From contig JBMNOZ010000006.1 in the NCBI GenBank assembly GCA_050943335.1, positions 29,864 to 93,863 of the forward strand: a stretch of 64,000 nt of DNA. Reading direction: 5' to 3'. This DNA comes from JBMNOZ01 sp050943335. Lineage in GTDB: Bacteria > Bacillota > Desulfitobacteriia > Desulfitobacteriales > Syntrophobotulaceae. The notes beneath the pieces were generated by a model. That model saw nothing but the letters and a program-made list of their open reading frames with translations. It was not told where the DNA came from and searched no databases. Positions within the stretch are counted from its first letter, which is position 1. Each line of letters opens with the position of its first letter. Position numbers and translations under genes: made by a program. Of this stretch, positions 7,678 through 15,900 are shown piece after piece.

Positions 7678-10305
7678 CTAAAGGTGTCCAATTCCTCTTT
7701 CCCGTGTTACCTTTACTTCCTGAATTACACGACGTAAGGGCTCTGCTTTTTCATAGAAAATTACTACCATATCTCCCTTATCGGCCTCAAGCAAGGCCGT
7801 TTTAAAGGCTTCTTCCTCTTTAAGGATGATTTTTATATTGTTCTCCTTAAATCCCTCCGCAAGGACCTGTTTTGCAATTAGATCCGCCACTTCCCCCTTT
7901 TTCCGGCCCCGAAGATCGGAATCTTCTTTGATGTACAAAAAGTCAAAACCTAAAGCCGCCTCAGCGGCAAATTTTTTTATCAGATAGTCGCTCCGGTCTC
8001 CGGGTATACCAATACAACCGATGAGTCGCTGAGGCTTAATTCTTCTTAGGGTTTTAATAGTCTCCCTTATCCCCGCCACATTATGTCCATAATCAAGAAT
8101 AACTTTTATTTCTCCTATTTCGTGGTACTCAAGCCGACCACGATTATCACCGGCGTTTTGGCCAAAACCGTAAATTGCCTTCCGAATCGCAGTAGGACTG
8201 TAACCTAAAGCCCAACAAGCGCCAACAGCGGCCAAAACATTTTGCACATTATGCAAGGCTTTTCCATCCCAAGTCAAAGGAATTTTGTTAAGATATCCCA
8301 CCAAAATACTTTCCGCCCCTATACAGATCTTGATTGTTCCTTGGTTCGCCACCACTGCTACTCCTCCGAGAGCCAAATGCTTACTAATTGTCCTGTTCCC
8401 GGATCTGGTGCTGAATAAAATTACTCGGCCCTGAGTCTTATTCTTTATTTCCATTACCAACTGATCATCAGCGTTTAATACTACATAGCTGTGCTTCTGA
8501 ACCATCTCTGCGACTAAACTTTTTACTTTTTTTAAATCGTTCAGATTATCAATTCCATACTGACCGAGATGATCTTCAGAGATATTTGTTATAACAGCCA
8601 CATCCGCATAATCGTAGCCTAAGCCGGACCGCAAAATCCCTCCCCTGGCTGTTTCCAAAACCGCAATTTGAACCTCTTTGTGCCCTAAAACCGTACGGGC
8701 GCTTTCTGGGCCACTTAAATCTCCGGCTTTTAAAAGCTTGTCGTTTATGAAAATTCCCTCACTGGAGGTCATCCCCACTGTTAAATTTTGCTCCTGTAAG
8801 ATCTTACTTATTAGCCTTACCGTAGTTGTCTTTCCATTTGTTCCCGTGACAGAAACAATTGGAATTCTCCCGTTCCCCTGGGGAAAAAGAAATCTCACTA
8901 TTTCTGGACCGACGACCGAGCTGCTTTTAAAACTTGGATTTAAATGCATTCTTAAACCCGGAGAAACATTAATTTCAATAATTCGGCCTTCCTGGAGTTT
9001 ATAAGATCGGCTGATATCTTCCATAATCATATCCACGCCGGCAATATCGAGACCTAGATTTTTAGCAGAGTAGATAGCCAATTCCCTATTATCAGGGTGG
9101 ACAAAATCTGTAACATCCTCGGCAGTTGCTCCAGTGCTTAAATTTGCGCTTTTTCTCAAGATTATCCTCTCCCCTTTGCGAGGCACGGAAGCAAGGGTTA
9201 ACCCTTGACGATGAAGATCCATAATGACAATGGAATCGGGGGTTATCTTTGTTAAATAATTCTCATGCCCTTCCCCCCGCCACGGATTTTTATTTTCCTT
9301 TTCTATTAGCTCCTGGATACACGATTTTCCATCCCCCACGACTAACGGAGGAATCCTTTTGGCCGCCGCCACTAACTTGTCACCGACAACCAAGAGACGA
9401 TAGTTATTACCGCTTATATATTCCTCCACAATCACCCGCGAATCGTAAGTTAATGCTAAGCGAAAGGCAGTTAGAACATCACTTTCGTTATTTAAATCTA
9501 AAGAGACCCCTTTGCCTTGATTCCCCCGGCAGGGTTTAATAACACAGCTCCTTCCTATACCGCGAAAGGCCTGCAAAACCTCTTTTTCAGTGCGGACTGT
9601 CTTCCCGTAAGGGACTGGGATTCCCGCTTCCGCCAGGATTTTACGGGCTAGCTGTTTATCCCCGGCAATATCAACCCCGATACAGGAGGTTTGGTCGGTC
9701 ATAGCGGCCTGGATTCGCCTTTGAAAACGACCGTAACCTAGTTGATATAAGCTTCCGCAACTGCTTAACCTGCGAGTTGGAATACCTCGGCTCTGGCAGG
9801 CCTCTAAAATAGCCTTAGTCGAAGGACCGGGTAAATACGACAACCTTAAAGTTTTAAGTTTCTCAATCATAGATGGAATATCCGGTTCTTTTTGGCTCCT
9901 TAATTCGTTTACGACTTGAACAGCCAGAAAAAAAGCTTCCAGAGCTGCTTCTTTACATTCGTATTGATATATTACTTCATATTGAAATTTATTTTCATCC
10001 CATAAACGAGTTTTGCCGTAACGGGTTTGCTCCCCCGCTAAAGCCAATAACTCGATTGCTACGTGTTCCATTACATGACCGGGTAAGGTTCCCTCCTCAA
10101 GTTTTTCAATAAAACCTCCTACCCTACCCCGGGAGCAAGTATGACTGGCCAGAGTCGGCAAAACCCGCAAAAGTCCTTCGTTAAAACCCTCGAATTCCTT
10201 TGTCGTCCTTCTTTGCCAGCGGCCAATATCGATAACTCCGCGTATAACAGGCTGATAACTAAAAAAATTAGCCCCTTCTAACGCCTTGACATGATGTATT
10301 CTCAT
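7678..10305 (-). CDS. cphA: Cyanophycin synthetase
   Basis: An 875-residue enzyme that polymerises L-Asp and L-Arg into cyanophycin using ATP. The N-terminal family domain contains CSRGRVGGFIEKLEEGTLPGH. The ATP-grasp region (about residues 215-480) contains CVIKPCRGNQGKGVSLDL, VVEEYISGNNYRLLVVGD and IIEINVSPGLRMHLNPS. The C-terminal Mur-ligase-like region has the P-loop VTGTNGKTTTVRLI at about residue 485 and ITNISEDHLGQYGI. Length is typical of CphA1. It follows cphB by 65 nt, giving a synthesis-breakdown pair. Its presence between yabG and ispE is not part of the Bacillus order. Confidence 0.95.
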   Translation of the reverse strand: MRIHHVKALEGANFFSYQPVIRGVIDIGRWQRRTTKEFEGFNEGLLRVLPTLASHTCSRGRVGGFIEKLEEGTLPGHVMEHVAIELLALAGEQTRYGKTRLWDENKFQYEVIYQYECKEAALEAFFLAVQVVNELRSQKEPDIPSMIEKLKTLRLSYLPGPSTKAILEACQSRGIPTRRLSSCGSLYQLGYGRFQRRIQAAMTDQTSCIGVDIAGDKQLARKILAEAGIPVPYGKTVRTEKEVLQAFRGIGRSCVIKPCRGNQGKGVSLDLNNESDVLTAFRLALTYDSRVIVEEYISGNNYRLLVVGDKLVAAAKRIPPLVVGDGKSCIQELIEKENKNPWRGEGHENYLTKITPDSIVIMDLHRQGLTLASVPRKGERIILRKSANLSTGATAEDVTDFVHPDNRELAIYSAKNLGLDIAGVDMIMEDISRSYKLQEGRIIEINVSPGLRMHLNPSFKSSSVVGPEIVRFLFPQGNGRIPIVSVTGTNGKTTTVRLISKILQEQNLTVGMTSSEGIFINDKLLKAGDLSGPESARTVLGHKEVQIAVLETARGGILRSGLGYDYADVAVITNISEDHLGQYGIDNLNDLKKVKSLVAEMVQKHSYVVLNADDQLVMEIKNKTQGRVILFSTRSGNRTISKHLALGGVAVVANQGTIKICIGAESILVGYLNKIPLTWDGKALHNVQNVLAAVGACWALGYSPTAIRKAIYGFGQNAGDNRGRLEYHEIGEIKVILDYGHNVAGIRETIKTLRRIKPQRLIGCIGIPGDRSDYLIKKFAAEAALGFDFLYIKEDSDLRGRKKGEVADLIAKQVLAEGFKENNIKIILKEEEAFKTALLEADKGDMVVIFYEKAEPLRRVIQEVKVTRERGIGHL

Positions 10306-10370
10306 TGGACGGGTTATCCTCCTATTAAATTTTACCCCGATATTTTTTCCATATTCAGTGGTTAATATTC

Positions 10371-11171
10371 TTAACCCAGCGTACTCGTGCGTTCCCGAAT
10401 ATCGAAAACAACCCCTTTGCTTAAGACATGTATTTTGACCGGGGCCAGGGTTAAAGCTTGGCCGTCAAATAATTCATCGACATTCGATAGAACGGCCTCA
10501 GAAGCATCGAGAATTAAAGCTGTTCCTCTGCCGATAACCTGAAGTTTTCCATCAGCTTTAACATGAACAGCAGTATCCTCATCAATTCCGATACCTAAAA
10601 CATTTGGATTTAAAGCCACCGCTGTTAACAGCCTGCCAATTCGCCCTCGTTGAGCAAAATGTTGATCAACAATCACTCCTTCGATCAACCCTAATCCCGG
10701 AGCCATTCTGATCAAATCTTCTCCGGGGGAATCGCCCTCCCCTCCGATAATCATATTCTCAGACATCACGGAAGCGCCGGCACTGGTTCCAGCAATTATG
10801 ACCTGGCGATCATATACATACCGCAAAGCCTTGCCTAAAGCTGTACCGCCCAGCATCGCTGTTATCCGCAGTTGGTCCCCGCCAGTAAAAAAAATACCGC
10901 TGGCCCGAATGGTTTTATCAATCGTATCTTGGAAATTGCCGTCGCTGCGCTGATAAATATTTATAATCTCTAAATCCCGGCAGCCAAATTCAGTAAATAA
11001 TTTCTCATAAACCTTCCCGGTTTGTTCTGCGCTGTCGGAGGCGGCCGTAATAACACAGATTCGGGATTTTTCCGCCCCGGCCTCTCGGAAAAAATATTTT
11101 AAGATCACGCATTCCCCTTGCTTGTCTTCTGCCCCGCCAATAATAAGCAGATTCCCTTGATTGTGCGTCAA
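10371..11171 (-). CDS. cphB: Cyanophycinase
   Basis: A 266-residue serine peptidase of family S51 that cuts cyanophycin to beta-Asp-Arg dipeptides. The nucleophile-elbow motif GTSAGASVMS is at about residues 129-138, with the GGEGDSPG segment and FAQRGRIGRL following. N-terminal LLIIGGAEDK and FFTGGDQLRI are typical. It starts at TTG with a GGGGGGA site. It precedes cphA in the same direction and is probably in one operon, so polymer turnover is set by two adjacent genes. Confidence 0.94.
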   Translation of the reverse strand: MTHNQGNLLIIGGAEDKQGECVILKYFFREAGAEKSRICVITAASDSAEQTGKVYEKLFTEFGCRDLEIINIYQRSDGNFQDTIDKTIRASGIFFTGGDQLRITAMLGGTALGKALRYVYDRQVIIAGTSAGASVMSENMIIGGEGDSPGEDLIRMAPGLGLIEGVIVDQHFAQRGRIGRLLTAVALNPNVLGIGIDEDTAVHVKADGKLQVIGRGTALILDASEAVLSNVDELFDGQALTLAPVKIHVLSKGVVFDIRERTSTLG

Positions 11172-11232
11172 CGTATCATCCCCCCGTTGTATAATCTGTG
11201 GAATCTGCTGAAATTATTCTTCTTTTAGTTTT

Positions 11233-12060
11233 TTAGATCTCGACGCGGGGATAGCCCTTTCTCATTTGCCCTCTGGTCTCTATCCCCCCTACCCCATCGA
11301 TCCCTGTCACGGTATGCGCGATAATTTCTTTTAGGGATACCATACGGTCCACAGGAGTATAGGCGATGCTTTCCACTAAAAACACCGGGTCTAGAGCATG
11401 AATTAACATTCTCTTCGGAGAAGAAGCGAAATTTGCCCCCGCAGCAATAATAGCCTCAAAATTTGACTGGCAACCGCCGGCGAAAATAACTAAAGCGTCC
11501 TTATTAGGTTGAAATTTCCGAGCCTCAATCACTGATTGTACAAAATAGGCGGAACTACGATAACTATCCAAATCTTTTAAATCCTTTTTTCCTTTAAGAA
11601 GTGAATCGTGACCTGTAAGCACCAAAATATCGGTAGGGTTTTCTTTTAACGCTTTAACTATTACCTTCGGTTGTTCCGCTTCGGATTTACAAATTCCCCG
11701 GGCTTTAAGTCCCAATTGCTGGTACGTCTTTAGACACTGGTCCAGGTACTCTCGATCCCCATCCAAATGAAGGATTCTTCCTGGAAGCTCAAAATACTCT
11801 TCTTCACCCTTAAATTTGCGGTCATAAACCACTTTACTGAATTTTTTATAAACCTCTTGCGAATCGGCAAGCTGATAATGAACAACTTCTTTTTGGCTTT
11901 TAATCTCCAGATCCTCTATAAAAGCGTCGGCTAGAAGCCGATAATTCAGCCCGCCGAGAATTGCTTTTTTGTTGAGGCCTGACCTTTTTATATCCAGTAC
12001 CTTATGAAAAAGATCTTGATTATAAGAACGGCGGGCCACAATATCTCCTATCCTGACCAT
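11233..12060 (-). CDS. yabG: Sporulation-specific protease YabG
   Basis: A 275-residue protein matching YabG, a cysteine-type protease that processes spore coat and germination proteins late in sporulation, under sigma-K in Bacillus. The N terminus VRIGDIVARRSYNQDLFHKV and the segments LHLDGDREYLDQCL, VLTGHDSLLKG and VIFAGGCQSNFEAIIAAG are characteristic. It is transcribed with rsmA and rnmV upstream as in Bacillus, but hydE and an RNA element lie between. No veg gene is found beside it. A GGGGG ribosome site precedes ATG 12060. Confidence 0.94.
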   Translation of the reverse strand: MVRIGDIVARRSYNQDLFHKVLDIKRSGLNKKAILGGLNYRLLADAFIEDLEIKSQKEVVHYQLADSQEVYKKFSKVVYDRKFKGEEEYFELPGRILHLDGDREYLDQCLKTYQQLGLKARGICKSEAEQPKVIVKALKENPTDILVLTGHDSLLKGKKDLKDLDSYRSSAYFVQSVIEARKFQPNKDALVIFAGGCQSNFEAIIAAGANFASSPKRMLIHALDPVFLVESIAYTPVDRMVSLKEIIAHTVTGIDGVGGIETRGQMRKGYPRVEI

Positions 12061-12165
12061 TTTGAAACCCCCTGTTCTTAAAAGCTCATTATCATTGTAT
12101 GTTGCTCCAAAAATTTTGACTTTTAATCCCCAAAATAACTCCCTAAATTTACCGCTAGTCTCTCG

Positions 12166-13218
12166 CTAGGCCTTTCTTTTTTCCCAGTCACCCCGTCCTT
12201 CGACCAGACAATATCCAATACTGTTTATTTTCTTTTCCAAAACAACGCGACCCTTTTCCGCCTCCTCGCCGATGCAGATCTTGTTGTCATAGAGAAGATA
12301 GTCCCCCCTAACCCTAGTGGGCGTAAGGTTAAACATCACCACATTAGCCCCCGCTTGAATTCCTAACTCTAAACCATAAGGGTGAATGGTTCCCAGCGCC
12401 GTAGTAGAAGGTAGCAACACATTTTTGCAGCCGATTCGCAAGAGGCTTAAGAGAAAAAGGGTCAATTCGAGAGCCCCAGGGGATTTGCTTCCCAAAGGTG
12501 TATCCCGGTGGGGGATAAAGGGGCCGATGCCTATCATATGAGGCGCCAATTCCTGGATAAACAAAAAATCTTCTGCCAAATCCGCCGCTGTCTGCCCCGG
12601 AGCGCCGACCATAAAACCGCAGCCGGTTTGGAACCCAATTTCTTTTAGATCCCGCAGACAGCGCAACCTGGTTTCCAGCTCCATCCCTGGAGGATGGAGG
12701 GTGGCGTAGTGAACCGGATTTGCGGTCTCGTGCCGTAACAAGTAACGGTCTGTACCAGCTTCAAAAAAATCTTGATAAGCTTGTCTGCTCCGCTCTCCAA
12801 GGGATAAGGTAAGAGCGCAGTCAGGATAGGCTTCTTTGATGGCCCGGATAAGGTCTACAATTATTTCATCAGTGTAATAAGGATCTTCTCCACTTTGGAG
12901 AACAAAAGTGCGAAAGCCCAATTTATAGCCCTTTTGGCAAGAAGCGAGGATTTCTTTCTTTGTCAGACGATAACGACGTACCTTTTTATTACTCCGTCGT
13001 ATCCCGCAGTACAAGCAATCGTTTTTACAGTAGTTGGAGAATTCAATCAACCCCCGCAGAAAAATGCCGTTGCCAAAGTGCTTCTTGGCGATGGCTACGG
13101 CTTTTTCCTGAGCGTAAGCCCGATCTGATTCCTCCCAGCTAGATAGAAGCTGAATCCATTGTTCTTTTCTTAAATACTCCTGTCGCTCCAGTAAATCGAT
13201 TAGTTCTTTATTTGTCAC
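12166..13218 (-). CDS. hydE: [FeFe]-hydrogenase H-cluster radical SAM maturase HydE
   Basis: A 350-residue radical SAM protein. The cluster motif CKNDCLYC (Cx3Cx2C) lies at about residues 63-70, followed by GIRRSNKKVRRYRL, FVLQSGEDPYYTDE, LLRHETANPVHY and IGIGPFIPHRDTPL, all close to HydE of Thermotoga. HydE helps build the diiron subcluster of [FeFe]-hydrogenase together with HydF and HydG, neither of which is in this window. It lies alone between yabG and rsmA, behind a separate promoter, structured leader and terminator at 13299-13524. Leader control of hydE is inferred, not shown. Confidence 0.95.
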   Translation of the reverse strand: MTNKELIDLLERQEYLRKEQWIQLLSSWEESDRAYAQEKAVAIAKKHFGNGIFLRGLIEFSNYCKNDCLYCGIRRSNKKVRRYRLTKKEILASCQKGYKLGFRTFVLQSGEDPYYTDEIIVDLIRAIKEAYPDCALTLSLGERSRQAYQDFFEAGTDRYLLRHETANPVHYATLHPPGMELETRLRCLRDLKEIGFQTGCGFMVGAPGQTAADLAEDFLFIQELAPHMIGIGPFIPHRDTPLGSKSPGALELTLFLLSLLRIGCKNVLLPSTTALGTIHPYGLELGIQAGANVVMFNLTPTRVRGDYLLYDNKICIGEEAEKGRVVLEKKINSIGYCLVEGRGDWEKRKA

Positions 13219-13298
13219 GGCAAAACACCCTTCATATTTTTTTAACGCCTTCCTCTCCAGACGAACAGTTTACTAACTATTAAGTCCCCTGAGATAAT

Positions 13299-13327
13299 AA
13301 AAAACCCCTCGTCAAAGGAACGAGAGG
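13299..13327 (-). terminator. Intrinsic terminator ahead of hydE
   Basis: On the minus strand CCUCUCGU pairs with ACGAGGGG across a short loop and is followed by six U. It lies about 80 nt before the hydE ATG, between the structured RNA and the gene, so it could end a small RNA or act as an attenuator. Confidence 0.8.
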
Positions 13328-13489
13328 ATAAAAAACACCGTTTACAGCCCCAGAAAGAAACCGGGACTATAATTTTACGGCGACCCTTACTACTATAACA
13401 CCCGTCCTTCGGTTCGGAACGATTCCCTTTCCGTTGGCACGCAGATTTTGTAGTTTAAGCTCCAGGTTGGACCGGTCCTCCCTGTCCCT
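13299..13489 (-). ncRNA. Structured leader or small RNA before hydE, unassigned
   Basis: A transcript of about 190 nt is predicted on the minus strand. It starts about 7 nt after the -10 box of the promoter at 13496-13524 and ends at the terminator at 13299-13327. The 5' end GGGAC can pair with a GUCCC at about 13362-13366, closing a multibranch fold. Inside are a CAGG...CCUG hairpin around GGACCGGUCC, a CGGAA...UUCCG hairpin and an ACUAC/GUAGU pairing. I could not match it to a riboswitch class I know, and it is not SRP RNA, tmRNA or RNase P. It could be a riboswitch for hydE or a free small RNA. Confidence 0.55.
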
Positions 13490-13495
13490 ATGTTC

Positions 13496-13524
13496 AAAAT
13501 ATCACGCTCATTTTTTCCTGTCAA
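13496..13524 (-). promoter_or_regulatory. Strong sigma-A promoter for the RNA/hydE unit
   Basis: On the minus strand a consensus -35 TTGACA (13519-13524) is followed after 17 nt by -10 TATTTT (13496-13501). It lies just downstream of the rsmA stop, so hydE has its own promoter rather than depending on rsmA read-through. Confidence 0.75.
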
Positions 13525-13554
13525 GACAGAGGATAAATTTCAAAACCAAATAGT

Positions 13555-14436
13555 TTAAGAACTTAAATCCCGCAAAGCGAGAACAATATTTTGATAATCA
13601 ATAAGGCTTAAATTTTCCGCCCGCAAGTTTTCTTCCAAATTTGCGGCTTTCAGGACCTGCTTGATCTGCGCTTTGCTAAGTCCCAAACCCGCCGCTAAGG
13701 AGTTGGTCAGCGTTTTCCGCCGTTGCGCAAAAGCGGCCCTTACCACTCGAAAATATTCCTGGGAGTTAACAATAAACCCCGGGTAAGGGCGGATTCTTAA
13801 CTGCAGAACAGAAGAAGTTACCTTCGGCTGGGGCCAAAAAGCGCTGGGTGGAACATCAAAGAGTTTGGTTGGTTCAGCCGCCAGTTGGACAGCGATAGAC
13901 AGAATTCCATAATCTTTCCCCCCGGGGATGGCAAGCATCCTTTCCCCAACCTCTTTTTGGACCATTACGGTCAGACCTAATAGATAATCCTTTTGTTCAA
14001 GAAAATGGCTTAAAAGGGGGTTAGTTATATAGTAAGGCAAATTCCCAATTAAATAGCCTTTTTCCCTGCCCCATAGATCCAGGAGCTGCAATTTTAAAGC
14101 ATCGATCTGTAGAATAGTTATTTCCCGATTATAGAATCCCTTAAGATCCAGCATTTGAGGGCTGAATTCTTTCTCCAGAATTTCTACTTTTTCTTTATCT
14201 AATTCCGCAAGCCAAAGTTTCTTTACTTTAGAGAGCAAGGCCCTTGTTAAACCTCCCGGGCCCGGCCCGATCTCGAGCACCGGAAGATCGGGGTCAGGAA
14301 TACCCTCCTCTACAATTCTCTCGATTATGTCATCATCGATTAAAAAATTTTGACCTAAGTGTTTTTTAGCCCGGGCCCCGGATTTAAGCACCCGACGCGT
14401 GTACTCGGCAGTTGTTTCTTGTTTTACACTTGCCAA
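13555..14436 (-). CDS. rsmA: 16S rRNA dimethyladenosine transferase (KsgA/RsmA)
   Basis: A 293-residue SAM-dependent methyltransferase that dimethylates two adjacent adenosines near the 3' end of 16S rRNA. Motifs are AKKHLGQNFLIDDDII, LEIGPGPGGLTRALL (motif I), LIGNLPYYITNPLLSHFL (catalytic NLPY) and VPPSAFWPQPKVTSSVLQL. It starts at a TTG directly after the rnmV TAG stop, so the two are translationally close. The rnmV-rsmA pair is conserved in Firmicutes. Confidence 0.96.
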   Translation of the reverse strand: MASVKQETTAEYTRRVLKSGARAKKHLGQNFLIDDDIIERIVEEGIPDPDLPVLEIGPGPGGLTRALLSKVKKLWLAELDKEKVEILEKEFSPQMLDLKGFYNREITILQIDALKLQLLDLWGREKGYLIGNLPYYITNPLLSHFLEQKDYLLGLTVMVQKEVGERMLAIPGGKDYGILSIAVQLAAEPTKLFDVPPSAFWPQPKVTSSVLQLRIRPYPGFIVNSQEYFRVVRAAFAQRRKTLTNSLAAGLGLSKAQIKQVLKAANLEENLRAENLSLIDYQNIVLALRDLSS

Positions 14437-15033
14437 CTAATCCTCTATCCTTTCTATCTCTTTTAGGATTTGCAGCAACTGGTCTTTTCCAATAGCCAGA
14501 CGATTCGCCCGGTGTCTGAATTGTTTGGCATTAGTATCCCCTAGACCTAAAATTTTTCCCAGCGCATATCTCTTTTCTGCCGAGCCCGCCTGCCCTGTCA
14601 AACCCAAATCTAACATATCCTGCACAGTTAGATAATTTTCTGACTGTTGTTTTTTATGTGTTTGACCCCTATGGGCGAGGGCTTTAGAAAAGGCTTTTTT
14701 AATCTCTTCTGGGGAGACGTTTTCTAAGCCCACATCCTGACCTCGATAAGCATCTTTCCGGGAAACATAGACATGCCCCGCCTCTGGAATCAGCTTCGCC
14801 AAACGCTCTCGGATTTGCCGCCCGGCAAAATCAGGATCAGTACAGATTAGCACTCCTTGTTTTTTAGCTATTTCCGCAATATATTTTAATTTATTTTTGG
14901 GAAGGCCAAAACCTTCTGTCCAAATAACATCTACATTTCCTAGGGCCTGACGCACAGCATGGGCATCGTTTTTCCCCTCGACAACTATTAATTCCTGGAT
15001 TTCTAATCCACTTTTCTCTTCCTTGTTCTTCAA
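14437..15033 (-). CDS. rnmV: Ribonuclease M5
   Basis: A 198-residue Toprim-domain nuclease that matures 5S rRNA. The Toprim signature VVEGKNDAHAVRQAL, followed by GFGLPKN and the DPDFAGRQIRERL acidic motif, is visible. VSRKDAYRGQDVGLENVSPEEI and a C-terminal segment typical of the family follow. It starts at TTG with a weak GAGG site about 12 nt away. It sits immediately upstream of rsmA. In Bacillus tatD (yabD) and yabE lie just before it; here tatD is about 15 kb away, separated by accessory genes. Confidence 0.93.
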   Translation of the reverse strand: MKNKEEKSGLEIQELIVVEGKNDAHAVRQALGNVDVIWTEGFGLPKNKLKYIAEIAKKQGVLICTDPDFAGRQIRERLAKLIPEAGHVYVSRKDAYRGQDVGLENVSPEEIKKAFSKALAHRGQTHKKQQSENYLTVQDMLDLGLTGQAGSAEKRYALGKILGLGDTNAKQFRHRANRLAIGKDQLLQILKEIERIED

Positions 15034-15060
15034 TTTAACTTTTTTCCTCTCTGATCACTT

Positions 15061-15714
15061 TTATTTTTTGTCCGCTTGATCAAGCTTTTGATCTATTTTG
15101 GCCAGCCCTTCCTCCAAAGATTTTATTTTATTTTTTAATTTCTCAATACTTTTTACAATGGAACTTAAGTCATAGGGTTCAGTAAACCCGTTTTGACTTA
15201 TAATTTTACCCTGATCCAGGTCTTTTATGGCCTCCCGGAAACAATTAAAAAAAATTTCACTTTGCTTTTCCACAAATAAGGACAGTAGCCTGCTGGGAAG
15301 CAAGGTGTTGGTTCGACCATCCCCTCTGATTTTATATGTTCCACCCGCAGTGCAATACGGCTTTTCCCGTCCGGAAGGGATTTCAATCCTATAGAAAGGT
15401 TTCCGGGAATAGTTTTCAATAATTATGTTCACCTCAACAGGCGGGACACAGCTTTCCGTTTTGCTTAAAATATATAATCGTTCTTTATCTCCGACTGGAC
15501 AGCCGATAACTTTTCCTCTCTGCATTCCATTGCTGTCCTCAACTTCCGTAACCCCGACAAGAATTGTGCCGCCTCTTTCCGAATTAGCAAAGGCGACAAA
15601 ATCCGTCGCTTCCACACTTTTAAGAGTTAACTTGAAATCACAATCGAGACCCTCTTGGCGGTTGAGCAAAGCTTTTGATTTTCGGGTTATGGACATATAG
15701 ATATCTTTCTCCAT
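15061..15714 (-). CDS. AlbA_2 (Schlafen-like) domain putative DNA-binding protein
   Basis: A 217-residue protein with an AlbA_2 fold in residues 1-150: LDCDFKLTLKSVEATDFVAFANSERGGTILVGV, then VIGCPVGD, YRIEIPSGREKPYC and YKIRGDGRTN. A C-terminal coiled-coil stretch (IVKSIEKLKNKIKSLEEGLAKIDQKL) suggests oligomers. Such proteins are often annotated as ATP-binding or helix-turn-helix regulators, but the role is generally unknown. A GGGGAGGG site precedes the ATG. It stands next to rnmV with 27 nt between, so cotranscription is possible. Confidence 0.78.
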   Translation of the reverse strand: MEKDIYMSITRKSKALLNRQEGLDCDFKLTLKSVEATDFVAFANSERGGTILVGVTEVEDSNGMQRGKVIGCPVGDKERLYILSKTESCVPPVEVNIIIENYSRKPFYRIEIPSGREKPYCTAGGTYKIRGDGRTNTLLPSRLLSLFVEKQSEIFFNCFREAIKDLDQGKIISQNGFTEPYDLSSIVKSIEKLKNKIKSLEEGLAKIDQKLDQADKK

Positions 15715-15832
15715 TATACCCTCCCCAAGTAAGCTGACAAGATTCTTCTTACAAAATCTTTTGCCTTTCCTAGCTAATATTCTACCAAGGCAATTAAATT
15801 TTATCCGTATCCAATTCTCAAGGAATAGAAAT

Positions 15833-15850
15833 AGGACGGTGACCCGTCCT
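15833..15850 (-). terminator. Weak terminator-like hairpin after the PocR-GGDEF-HD-GYP gene
   Basis: On the minus strand AGGACGG pairs with CCGTCCT across a short loop and is followed by ATTTCTATT. The U-tract is interrupted, so efficiency is doubtful. Confidence 0.4.
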
Positions 15851-15900
15851 TAAAATCTTTGGGAAATTTCCAGGCCTAGACAAAAAATGGAGGTGCTTTT

